Assembly: GCA_037157565.1 (NCBI GenBank)
Contig: JAZHRO010000063.1
Span: forward strand, 152,942,501 to 153,006,500
Source: Thalassia testudinum
Lineage: Eukaryota; Streptophyta; Magnoliopsida; Alismatales; Hydrocharitaceae
Length of the DNA stretch: 64,000 nucleotides
Direction: 5' to 3'
Position 1 is the stretch's first letter; each line of letters starts with the position of its first letter. The position numbers and the translations under genes are program-made. Positions 46,057-56,773 of the stretch are shown here, in pieces. The notes beneath the pieces are model-generated. The model made no database searches. It had not been told where the DNA came from and saw nothing but the letters and a program-made list of their open reading frames with translations.

Positions 46057-47660
46057 ATGAATCCTTCCACATATTTCACACATTCCCACTCTTTCCCTCC
46101 TATTGTGGATTATCCTCAACATGACGATTATCCTAACTCGTATTGTAATCAACCATCAGTTAGTTGGGATAATTCAGATTGGGGATACAATTCCGGACCC
46201 CCATGTTAAGGGTCTAACCCTGAACACTTTGATTCTGATTTCTATCCTTCTCAGAGCTACATCGATTATAGATCGTCTTCCTTTCATGAACAGCCTAATA
46301 CGATCCACAATCAAGAAGGATACACCGATCCTTACCCATCCTCTGATTTCACTGCCCTTAGGTCATCACCATCTCTTCAACAATCTGAAATGACCTATTA
46401 TCAGGAAGGGTATAACGAATCTCAATTCGTTAATTCCCCTTCATTGAGCCCAAACCCGCCCAACCCTAAACCAACTCATTTGGTTCAGGTTAACCAGGTT
46501 CAAGATAAGGTTCTGGCTAACTTGAGGAATATCATTCAATCTTTAGAAGTTCAGCCAATACCTTGCATTGAGAGATTGGAGCCCCTGATTGAAATGATTG
46601 ATAATTTAAACAAGTCTTTGTTGGATTGGCTCCAGGATGTTAAGGATAAGAACCCGAGTGAGTTTCTACTTGGGAAGTTAGCGAAATTGAGGATGAGATT
46701 CGTGGTTGCTTTGATTCAATCTTGGAATAATTCCCAGGATGAACCCTCTTCAGGAAAGCCAATGGCAGAACCTGCTCAAGCACCTGTTGGGGGGGACACG
46801 TGTTACGAGGCTGACCAGATTGAATTAAAGCAATTAATTAAGGATGATCTGATTTCTTCACCTGAGATCCCTGAGCCGGGTTACGAGGAAACGTATGTCT
46901 CCTTAGAACAGAAAGTGACAAATGATTTTGGGACATACATTGATACGGATCCTGATGGTGAAGATTCAAGTTGCAAAGTCTCACGCGAGATTTCTGACCA
47001 CGATTTCTATGAGACGATTGGGCCTGAGGAATCTGATAGATCATTTGATAGCCCAATAACTGAGGAAACTGATCTTATTAGGGCACACATTACGGATCCA
47101 AAATCGCATTTTCTGGAGGAATCAATTCAATGCCCTAATTATCAGTTACACCCTGCTGAGCTAATTGATGATTCTAATTCTGAGATAATTAGACCCAAGT
47201 CAATTTTGATTCTGCCACATCATTTAGACTTGGAGATTTCAGATGGGGTGATGAATATACAAGGGTCCTGGAATTTGATATGCTGAATGAGGGGGATAGG
47301 AGCTGGGAAGTCTTGATTTGGGAAGTTAATTGTGGAGGAAATGGAAGATTGAGTCGAAGGGTTCCTTTTAAGCTGAAACCATCAAATAAGAATCCTTGCG
47401 ACATTTGTTTTGAGGATGTTCAACTCAAGCACACATTCAACGATTATCCTTTTGAGCTTCAATTCTCTGTAACCCGACTTTTTGGTCTTGGGTTGCATCC
47501 TCATAAATTGCAGGCTCGACCCCGCTTACATTCTGATTTTAGGTTTTGGGTAATTTTTATCCAGAACCTAAGATATTCTCGATTATGGGGTGTGGGTCTG
47601 CACCACAATCTGGTCCACATCTGTGGACCTCTATTGACAGGTCGAAGGATTCTTCTATTT
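46057..47660 (+). pseudogene. Acidic ORF of A2
   Basis: It starts MNPSTYFTHSHSFPPI with a Tyr/Pro/Asn-rich head, one TAA at 46207-46209, then an open stretch from 46390 to 47286. Blocks are a helical region with LEPLIEMIDNLNKSLLDWLQ and FLLGKLAKLRMRFVVALIQSW; the motif DEPSSGKPMAEPAQAPVGGD; a long acidic region; and, after a frameshift near 47280, FGLGLHPHKLQARPR..FWVIFIQNLR, GVGLHHNLVHICG and a hydrophobic segment (ILLFILILTCTCEFFISFL). Each block aligns with B. It is not gag or pol. The C-terminal hydrophobic stretch allows an env-like interpretation but does not prove it. Confidence 0.7.
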
Positions 47661-47844
47661 ATTCTAATTCTGACCTGCACTTGTGAATTCTTCATTTCTT
47701 TTCTTTGTATAGTGTGCCTAGCTGAAGGCACTAAACTCAGCACATATATAGTTCTTTTTAGTTTTTCATCTCCGAGCGGACCTGACATTCACGCAATTCA
47801 GGTGCTTTCTTCGCTTTTCCACTCTATTTTATGTCTTTTTAATA

Positions 47845-47883
47845 CAATGAGGACATTGCATTAGATAGGCATGTGGGGGGTGG
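47845..47883 (+). promoter_or_regulatory. Second hairpin plus polypurine tract of A2
   Basis: CAATG-AGGA-CATTG (47845-47858) is followed by TAGGCATGTGGGGGGTGG. It lies just after the acidic ORF, as in B, C, F and H. Confidence 0.75.
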
Positions 47884-48151
47884 ACATTTATCTCTGAATT
47901 CATTCGTTAGCTCCGTAGATTTGTTTTCTTTTATTAAAAAAAAAAATTGAAATTAGGAAAGAGAATTTGGGTTTAAGAAAATTTTCAATCTTAGGAAATA
48001 CTACATTAAGATCTGAACACAAAGACCCTTCAGGTCTTTGGACTTAATTAGCCTGTGTATCCACTAAATGTGGATTTGTCTTTGAGTCCTCGCCATCTTA
48101 ATTCTATTATAATTAGAATAAATAAGTTTGGGTGATAAGTACACGACTTAT

Positions 48152-49918
48152 TGTTGAACGAGAATCTACGCTAACGTGTTTGGTTTTGGAAAACCCGTCG
48201 TTGTAGTTCGAAAGCGAAGGATTCGTGTTCAATAAATAAAATTTATACCGAAATAAGAATTCCGGGTCGAACACAGGGAGGCGAACGTTTGATTTAAAAA
48301 CTTCGCGTTTCGTTTTTTTTATTTTGTCATGAAGAAATTTAATTTAAACTATCTAAGTATCTACAACAAATAAAAGAGACAGAGGGAGTAAGAGAGAGAG
48401 AAAGAATACTATACATGGAAATCAAAATGAGATGTAGAATAGACAAGGAATTTATCATAAAAGAGTTCTTTCATTACAACTAGAAAACATAAAACAATTA
48501 CTCTAGAAAGCATTAAAAGAATGGAGGGAGAAATGTCCTCCTCGACGATCGCTCGGAGGACGAATAGACTACTCTAGAAAGCAGTAAATCTATACTAGAA
48601 AGCAGTAAAAAGAATAGGGAGAGAGAAATCCTCCTCGACGGTCGCTTGGAGGACGAGCCGGACGGGACGACGCCTGGACGAAGGAGAACGAAGCGGGACG
48701 AAGGAGGACGAAGCAGAAGAACGGGAACGAAGCAGCACGCCGTCGTCGTCGCGGGATCCACTTCCGAAGAGGGACGAAAATTTGGACTTTATCTCGCGAG
48801 AAGCATCCCGAGTGTGGGACAAGCTTCTCTTGAGCTTTGGAGAGGTAGAGAGGAGAAGGAAGGGATGAAAATTTCGTATGGAGGGGGTCTCCTTTTATAG
48901 TTGCAAGGAGTGGGGGCAAAATGGACATTACATCTTCAAAATAATAAATAAGGGGTCTTTAGTGACGGATAAAACCGTCGCTAAAGCCCCGCCGTCGCCG
49001 TCGCCGCCGCACCCACGCGCGCCCGCTCGGCTGGCCTGCGTGCGTAACGCAGACGCACGTCCGCGTCGTCTCAGCCGTCCGATCGCGAGATCGGACGGCT
49101 TAGATCGCGTCCGCGCCCGCTGCGTAGCGCGCCGCCCGCGTGCGATCGCGCGCCCACCAGAGCGTCCAATTGCGCGTCGGCGCTATCGGGCGCGCGCGGC
49201 CGTTGGATCTTCATCCGACGCTCGTGCGCGCCCGCTCGCCCGCGCCTTCGACCCCCTCTCCGCGGCTCGAACCCGCGACCTCCGCTTCGCCCGCAGCTGC
49301 GTCGCAACTGCGCTACGCGGGCGAAATGGTCGCGCGGGCGTTTTTAAACGCGAGCGACCGCAGCCGTTGGATCGAGATCCAACGGCGGAGAGGAGACATT
49401 GCGCGGTCTTCACAGGACTCCTGTGGCTGATTGGGCGGCTGGGATGGCGCCACGTGGCGCCATCTTGGCCGTCCATCTTCTGGAAGTTGTAGATGGTGCC
49501 ACGGATGTCGGATTGACTCGATTTTTGTGTCGTTCGGCTGCGATCGTCGATCCGAATTCATCCGTGTGGTCGGATTTTCCATCTGAAGTGCGGATTTACA
49601 CCATCCTGGCCCTTGATCTTCTAGGGTTCCCTGGTCTCTATCTGATGCTACGGATGCCTGATTAGGGCGATCTTGGAGTCGTTGAACTCCAATCGTCGCC
49701 CTGATCATATCCATACGGTTGGATCTTTGATCCGAGGCCCCGATAAAATATTTGCCCTGTCCAAGCACATAAAAGGAGACAATTAACCTCCATTTTATTC
49801 AAACTACTCTAAATGCAAGATGATGCATGTAATGCAATATTTATATCATGAAATGCAATCCTATGCTTAAGAACATGCATAAATAGACATTTTAAGTAGT
49901 GTAAATGTGTTTACATCA
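48152..49918 (-). repeat. Solo LTR A3 (1767 bp) inside A2
   Basis: It is a complete family-A LTR in opposite orientation to A2, TGTTGAACGA to TTTACATCA, with TSD CTTAT (48147-48151, 49919-49923). The minus-strand TATA box is near 48889-48900. GTCGTTGTAGT (48197-48207) is identical to tRNA-Asp nt 1-11. No internal region or second LTR is present. Confidence 0.93.
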
Positions 49919-49923
49919 CTTAT

Positions 49924-50835
49924 CAACCTACCCTCTTATTTGAGGAAATTTTGAGTCTTAAGCATCTACACACTTTCTTTGCACTGACTTGTTGTTTGGC
50001 GATTTTAACGGAAATTAGGTAGCTAATGAACCTTCTAGGGTGATATGGCTGGCAAGTTATCATGGGTAACAGCCTATAGGTAGGTTGTCTAGAGCCCAGT
50101 CACTAGACCTTTCTCTTTTTGCTGCCTTTAGGTAAATCTTAGACCAGGGAGGCCACCTACTTAAAAAAAAGAAAAGAACAAAAAAATCAAAAAGAAAAGG
50201 AGAAAAGAACAAAAAGAAATAAGCCACACTTCCCCGCACGAGTATGGCTAGCAAGTTGTCGGTGGTAACAACTCATTGACCGATTGTCCAGAACCCAACT
50301 CAGTAAATGCACTAAAAATTCCTAAAACACTTAGGAAGAAGCGGAGAAGTAGAATAAATCGGGAAGATATACACTGGATTCACCCTTGTGTTGACCCCGT
50401 AAAAAAATAAAAGTAGGGAGAAAGCTACCGGTTGTAAAGATACACCTTTAGGCAAAATTCTTTTTGAGGTCACCTAGAGGCATAGAAATCCGAAGTCCGT
50501 TTTAATTACCGGTCAATGAGTCTATCACAATCACAATCACAATAAGATACTTAAAACTTAGGGTTCTCATCAAATCTTGGGTGAGTTGAATGGCCGTAGA
50601 AAGCCACTCTTAAACCCTAAAATCTAGAAATCCAAAAAAATTAAAAAAGAGAAAAAGAGAAAAAGAAATTTTTCTTTTAATAAGGCGAGGGCTTGAGGCG
50701 ATCTGCATTTTGGCTGATACCCGGGCACTGTTGTGTCTTTGAAAGTTCAGTTCCTAAGTAGACAATTTCTTAATGATTGAAAAATAACTCAAGTCCAAAT
50801 AATCCAACCTAATTCTTTTATAAATAGCATATAGT
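49924..50835 (+). other. 3' UTR of A2
   Basis: It is non-coding. A ~60-bp motif beginning ATGGCTGGCAAGTT occurs at about 50045-50105 and, diverged, at 50242-50300; both contain GGTAACA and a TTGTC(C/T)AGA(A/G)CCCA stretch. Long A-rich runs occur around 50160-50220 and 50630-50670. Confidence 0.6.
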
Positions 50836-50872
50836 TTTTGCTAGGGACTAGCAAAAGATAGGGATGGGGTTA
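50836..50872 (+). promoter_or_regulatory. Hairpin plus PPT of A2
   Basis: A perfect hairpin TTTTGCTAG-GGA-CTAGCAAAA (50836-50856) is followed by ATAGGGATGGGGTTA at the LTR boundary. Confidence 0.85.
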
Positions 50873-52388
50873 TGATGTAAACACATTTACACTACTTAAA
50901 ATGTCTATTTAGGCATGTTCTTAAGCATAGGATTGCATTTCATGATATAAATATTGCATAACATGCATCATCTTGCATTTAGAGTAGTTTGAATAAAATG
51001 AAGGTTAATTGTCTCCTTTTATGTGCTTAGACAGGGTAAACATTTTATTGGGGCCTCGGATCAAAGATCCAACCATATGGATGTGATCAGGGCGACGATT
51101 GGAGTTCAACGACTCCAAGATCGCCCTAATCAGCCATCCGTAGCATCAGATAGTGACCGGGGAACCCTAGAAGATCAAGGTCCAGGATGGTGAAAATCCG
51201 CACTTCAGATGACAAATCCGACCGCACGGGTGAATTCAGATCGATAATCGTAGCGCAGCAGAGACGAAGCAGCGGGCGAAGGAGAGGTCGCGGGATCGAG
51301 TCCCACGAGCCTCAAATCAGGCGCAAGCAAGCGGCACGTGGAGCGTAAGATTGCGATCCAATGGCTGCGTGCGCCCACACGCAGGCGGGCGCGCAGCGTA
51401 GCGGGCGAAGATGCATTTTAAGCCGTCCGATCTCACGATCGGACGGCTGAGACTCAGCGTGCGTGCAATGGCGTTGAGCGCGCAGGCAGCTGAAGCGGCG
51501 CACGTGGGCGCGGAAGCTACGCCCACGTCGGGGCTTTAGTGACGGATTTATATGTCACTAAAGACCCCTTATTTATTATTTTAAAGTTGTAATGTCCATT
51601 TTGCCCCCACTCCTTGCAACTATAAAAGCAGACCCCCTCCATACAAAATTTTGATCCCTTCCTTCTCCTCTCTACCCCTCCAAAGCTCAAGAGAAGCTTG
51701 TCCCACACCCAGGATGCTTCTCACGAGATAAAGTCCAATCTTCGTTCCCCTTCGGAAGTGGATCCCACGATGACGACGGCGTGCTGCTTCGTTCCCGTTC
51801 TTCTGCTTCGTCCTCCTTCGTCCAGCTTCGTTCTCCTTCGTCAAGGCGTCATCCCGTCCGGCTCGTCCTCCAAGCAATCGTCGAGGAGGATTTCTCTCTC
51901 CCTATTCTTTTTACTGCTTTCTAGTATAGATTTACTGCTTTCTAGTGTAGTTTTGTTCGTCCTCCAAGCAATCGTCGAGGAGGACATTTCTCCCTCCATT
52001 CTTTTAATGCTTTCTAGAGTAAATTTATCGCTTTCTAGAGTAATTGTTTTATGCTTTCTAATTGTAATGAACAATCTCTTCAATGAAAATTTCCTTGTTT
52101 ATTCTACATCTCATTTTAATTTCTCTATGTAATATTCTCTTTCTCTCTTACTCTCTCTCTCTCTTCTATTTATTGTAAATAATTAGATAGTTTTAAATTG
52201 AATTATTCTGTGACAAATAAAAGGAAACGCGTAGTTTTTAAATCAAATGTCTGCCTCCCTGTGTTCGACCTGAAATTTTCATTTCGGTATAAATTTTATT
52301 TGTTGAAAATGAATTCTTCGCTTTCGAACTACAACAACAGGTTTTCCAAAATCGGACACGTTAGCGTAGCGTTCGTATACGTTCAACA
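50873..52388 (+). repeat. 3' LTR of A2 (1516 bp, internally deleted)
   Basis: It is collinear with the 5' LTR except for two deletions, about 220 bp after 51250 and about 48 bp near 51377, both in the GC-rich U3. The tRNA-complementary site is ACTACAACAAC (52328-52338), one change from the 5' copy. Confidence 0.93.
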
Positions 52389-52650
52389 AGCAACTCCAAA
52401 GATGGAAGATCGAGGGATGCAAGTTGGCCTAAGCCTTCCTTTGAAGCTGTGCTTTCATGGTGCTTTTCAACTACCCCCAAAAATCCGTGACAGAGTATCC
52501 CCCTCTTTGGAGCTATAAAACCTTTGATCTCAAGTTCTAAACACTTCAGAATCCAACGATAGGAGGGCTCTTGTCCTAGTATTTCCAAACCTAAGGAGTG
52601 CCTAAAAGCGTGCCGTGGTGCAAGCGATATAAGTGTGCATACTGCAAAAT
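52389..52650. repeat. ~265-bp direct repeat, right copy
   Basis: This is the counterpart of 42811-43080, starting directly at the end of the A2 3' LTR. Downstream, C's leader continues. Confidence 0.85.
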
Positions 52651-53482
52651 ATTTTGAATTTTGAATCGCATGCCAAGTTTGAAAATCAAATCCTTGATTT
52701 TTAAAATGTCCCTCCTTTAATTAGTCCTTTTCCCAGAAAATTATGTGACCACTTGTTAGATCTATTCAATATAGATTAGGTGGTCTTTTAATTAGTCTAA
52801 ATGCATTTGCATGACAGGTAGAAATGCAAAGTTAGAAGTGCATACCTAATTCGAGCATTCTTCATGCAATATGCAAGACAAGAATTAGATCTAGATGCTA
52901 CTCATTCAATCCTAAATGATTTGACCTAAGGGCAAGCAACTTCTAGCAGGTAGCTCATTTTTTTTTTAGTTTTTTTTAGCTACTTATGCACAAGCAAATT
53001 AAAGGGTAAACAGTCCACAAAATAAATTAAAAACCTAAATCTAAAGAAAAGGGAACAGGATCCGAAAAATTGCCCAACACGGGCTTAAAACAAAACCAGG
53101 GAACAAACCCCTAAAAATATACCCCAGAACAAGGGTCTCAAACCAAATGTAAGTGCAAGAAAATAAAGAAAAGTAAAGTTCTAAAACCTAAATTCTATCT
53201 ACTTGACAAATCGACAGAGATGAAAATCATCACTCCAGATGTCCTCTTCCCAATTGGTGGCAACAAAGTTCACCAATGTTCAAGCTCTTCCTCGTATATG
53301 AGAAACTCAATTCCTCCTCCAGAGTGGTGGAGACAAGGTCCACCATGGTGTTTCTAAGGCCGATGCGACAATTCGTGCGTTATATGTGTACCTCGCACCA
53401 AATCAAGTAAAACAGGTTAAATATGCCTCAATTAAAAATCAATTTGAACAAATCAATAATTGCAAATTAATTAAGCCTATTG
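52651..53482 (-). other. 5' leader of C
   Basis: This is AT-rich sequence between A2 and the C primer-binding site. I see no gene and no copy of the A2/B leader hairpin. Confidence 0.55.
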
Positions 53483-53502
53483 CCTCCTCGGCAGCGACGC
53501 CA
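53483..53502 (-). promoter_or_regulatory. Primer-binding site of C (tRNA-Asp)
   Basis: The minus strand reads TGGCGTCGCTGCCGAGGAGG, matching 15 of 18 bases of the tRNA-Asp complement, 2 nt inside the LTR. Confidence 0.85.
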
Positions 53503-53504
53503 TT

Positions 53505-55295
53505 TGACGAGTCGATTCTTCGCTTTTAAAGTCGTTTATCACATAAAATGACGCGTCATTTGTAGTTCTATATTGTGGAAAAATCGACTAATCAACAATT
53601 AAAATAACCACTCAATTAGGAGCGGGTCGTGTCCATAGGGAGGCAATGGCCTATCTAAACTCACAACAGTCAAAAACTGATGTTCACTATTAATTTACTT
53701 AAGAAACCAAATCAAAATCACTTTCAGATTAGGTAAACAATAAGTGCTAATGTTGAAATAGCAATTTTGCACAACTAAAAGATATACTTTGCAATGCAAC
53801 TTAATAAAATAATAATAAAAGTTCACAATGGTACTAAATGTAAATATTAATAGTAGCTTTACTGTAGCAAAATAGGGAAAATTCTTCCCCTTGCCCGTGC
53901 ATGAGGAAGAGGCCACGATTGAAGGCGAGAAGCTCATCAGAGGTTGAGTAAGCCGAGAGCTATTCGATGGTGGGGGTCTCGTGGCCAATGGTGGTCGGAG
54001 GCGACGGCGACGATGAGGAGAGTAGCGGCGGTGGTTGCAACTCTCTACTGCTACTAGAGACGGAGAGGAGCTGTGTGCGATGAAGGTCTTCACGAGGATG
54101 GAGGCGGTGGACGCGCAGACCGTGCGGGTGCACACGGGCGCTGCTGAGCTCAGCTACAGTTGCTGCTGCTACACGCTGCAGGCCGTATGCAGGGAGGGGG
54201 CAGCGGCGGTGGCTGTGGTTGCAGCTCTTGCGTGCACTGCGTCTAGAGGGCATGCGGCGAGTGCTGCAGGCAGCGGTGCGGCGAGGTACGGGTGCATGCA
54301 TGGAGGTGTGCGTGTGCTGGAAGTGAGCGCGTGCGCCTGCAGGTGCGCAACAAGGGCTGAGGCGCACTGGCTAGATGTGCGAGCAGTGGCTGAGGCATAG
54401 GAGAAGGTGTGCTGAGCTGCTGCAGGAGGTGTGGTGCACAGTTGGGTGGCACTACAGCTGGTGCATGTGCGCGCGGATGGCTGTGCGTGGTGCACGTGCA
54501 GCAGCGACCAGGACTATCATGCACGGTGTGGAGTTGGAGGTGGCTGCTGCTGTGCATGGGGATAGAGGATGGGGGAATAAAATGAAGGTGTTGCTGTAGG
54601 AGTTTCAGACGTCTGAGAACATTCCCAGACGTCTTAACGGATGGGGGCGTGAAGTTGCGGCGGCTGCGGTGGTGGATGCTGGTGATGGCGGTGAGGGTGG
54701 TGCATGCTGAGGTGCTCACAATAATGCAAACGAGCTCTAGATGGCGATGTGGCCTGTCACGCCATACGCCCACAGTGGTGGAGGCTCATCGCCACGGTTG
54801 AGGCCGGTGCTGGTGGAGCGGACGAGAGGTCAACTCTCTACACAGTGGTGGGTCGGGGATGGTGGCCTCTGCTCAATGGCAGCTCTCCGTTCTCCTTTTG
54901 TAGCCATGGCCACACTAGTTTCAAACTCAAAATGCCATAGCATGAATGTGATGCGTAGGAGGAGGAGGCGGAGCCGAAGTCAGAGGAGTTACATGTGCAA
55001 AGGAGAAAAAGAATAAAATAATAAAATATTATGGTTATTTATGCATAAACCCTTAACTTCTATGGTAACTTAAAACAATGCATGCAATGCACCTAACTAG
55101 TTAACTAATTAAATGAATGCAATTCTAAGTTAATTCTAAATGCATTTAAATATGAATGCAATGCATGAATTATGTAATTAAATCAAAAATATGAATTAAT
55201 CTATTTACATCCTAATTTATGCTAAATAAATGTTAGAATTAACTTAATGTCTAGGCACTTAAATACTTAAATAGCCCACAAATATGGGCTAATCA
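53505..55295 (-). repeat. 5' LTR of C (1791 bp)
   Basis: This is the partner of 37612-39408. The antisense tRNA-Asp-like text GTCATTTGTAGTTCTA is at 53555-53570. Frames in the GC-rich U3 at 53960-54773 are fortuitous. Confidence 0.93.
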
Positions 55296-56773
55296 ACTAC
55301 TACTGATACTCAGTGCATTCTATTGTGTACCAACAAAGCCACTTGGTACTGGTACTGATCATAAGTACCAATACTGATCATAAGTACCGGTACTTATGAC
55401 TCACAGGCTATAAGCTGTGATCTACATGTACCGGTACTGGTGATTAGTGTCGGTACTTGTAAGGTCCAGACAAAACCAAGTGCACAAATTGTGACCACTT
55501 GGTATTGGTACTCACGATGAGTACTGGTACTTGTTCACAGTTTGGGACTTAAGCCCAAACTTGTGCCTAGCATGTACTGGTACTTATGACCAGTACTGGT
55601 ACTTGCTACAAGTACCTAATATTATAAGTGTAAGTCAATTTTTAGAGTAAACCCATCTAATCTATACAAGTTTATTTTGAAAGAATTGATTTTGAGTTGA
55701 AAAGATAAATGATTGAGCATTAATATGAATCTTAATTTTCTCTACTTTGATTTTAACTCCTAAATTATTTTTTACTTGTTAGGAGACATACATAGATTAT
55801 AAAATACAATAAATGAAATAAAATCTATAATCTTCTACCTTCATATCTTCAATGCTATCTTGTTGCTTGCTAGCTTCCACAAATTCTATTTCGTATATAG
55901 TCCTGTAACACTTCATAACCACATTAGACTTTAAAATGATTTTGTTAACACCAAAACACAAAAGAGAAGTGGAACTAGGTTCCAACAGAAGGGAGCTGGT
56001 AGCTGCTGAAGAGAATTGCAAGGAGCTACTTTAGGTAGCTTAGCTTGCTAGTTCTTTGCTAGCTGCTAAGCAAAGCTAAAGTGAGTTGGCTTCTGCTGAA
56101 TTGTGCTGAGGTGAGCTGGGTCTGATCTTCCCAAGGATGATCTAGCTAGCGGAGTGGCTAAGATAGCTTAGCTCAACTATGTTGAGCTAAGTGGAGTCCC
56201 CGAGAGCTGGACTTGAGCTGGCCTGAGCTATTTGAGGTCATCTTCAGCTAACTTGAGTTGAGCGGAGTTGGAAGTAGCTGGACCAGAGCTGAGGTGGACT
56301 CCTATCAACTTAGTTGAGCTAGCTAGAGCTCCCAGTGAACTGATTGGAGCTAAGATGAGCTAGAGTCAACTAAGTTGAGTAGGGTCTAAGCTAACTTGAG
56401 CTATGTTAAGCTAAGATGAGCTGCCCTGGGCTACCGCTCAGCCAAGATGAGCTAAGTAGAGCTGAATGGAGCTAACCCTAACCCAAGTGAGCCGGTATCC
56501 AGCTATGATGAGCTGGATCTAGGTGAGTCTTAGCTAGATTGAGCTTCCTCTTCACCTATTGCCTTCTTGAGTGCTAAGGTTTTAGGGATCTGACTATCTG
56601 TTCATCCCTAATGCTCAAATAAACGTGTCCAAAAAATAACAAAATAATGCAATGCATGCTTAACCTTGGTGATGCTTAAATGCAACCCAAAACCCATTTG
56701 CCAAGTTAAAATCCTAAGAGTTAGGTTTGTTTTAGGGTATAAAAATGATGATAAACTAGCATTTATCAGCTTC

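Larger units (their letters stand above)
43098..52388 (+). mobile_element. Element A2: non-autonomous retrotransposon with acidic ORF
   Basis: It has a 5' LTR at 43098-44881, PBS at 44885-44904, leader, acidic ORF at 46057-47660, 3' module at 47845-47883, solo LTR A3 inserted at 48152-49918, PPT, and 3' LTR at 50873-52388. It has no pol. No 5-bp TSD is visible: the left flank is ATAAG and the right flank AGCAA. Instead a ~265-bp direct repeat flanks it, and the first bases of the 5' LTR are TAGTGT instead of TGATGT. Confidence 0.9.
37612..55295 (-). mobile_element. Element C: non-autonomous retrotransposon with acidic ORF
   Basis: It has LTRs at 37612-39408 and 53505-55295, a PBS at 53483-53502, a PPT at 39411-39424, and TSD ACTGC/ACTAC (37607-37611, 55296-55300; one difference). 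The internal region contains one minus-strand acidic ORF and the whole of element A2. With A2 removed, C is about 8.4 kb. There is no gag or pol. Confidence 0.9.
36897..55987 (-). mobile_element. LTR E (copia-like solo LTR) inside D, split by C
   Basis: It is flanked by GAAGG (36892-36896 and 55988-55992). Its own sequence is 36897-37611 plus 55296-55987, about 1.4 kb. The right end GGAACTAGGTTCCAACA reads TGTTGGAACC on the minus strand, as in many Ty1/copia LTRs. The left terminus is GG rather than TG, so this boundary is less certain. The ATAGTGGTTCC..CACG text (36968-36985) also resembles copia U5. The interior carries many GGTACCGGTACT-type words. No coding region is present. Confidence 0.6.
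35257..56768 (-). mobile_element. LTR D (probable solo LTR) inside F, split by E
   Basis: It runs TGATAGAGAG to GCATTTATCA with TSD GCTTC (35252-35256, 56769-56773). F's intact 5' LTR confirms the empty site. D's own sequence is 35257-36896 plus 55988-56768, about 2.4 kb, with no PBS, PPT or coding region. The antisense tRNA-Asp-like GTTGTTGTAAC (35298-35308), 41 nt from the end, suggests minus orientation. The right part (56020-56560) is an irregular array of AGCTGAGCTAAG-like words. Confidence 0.75.
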
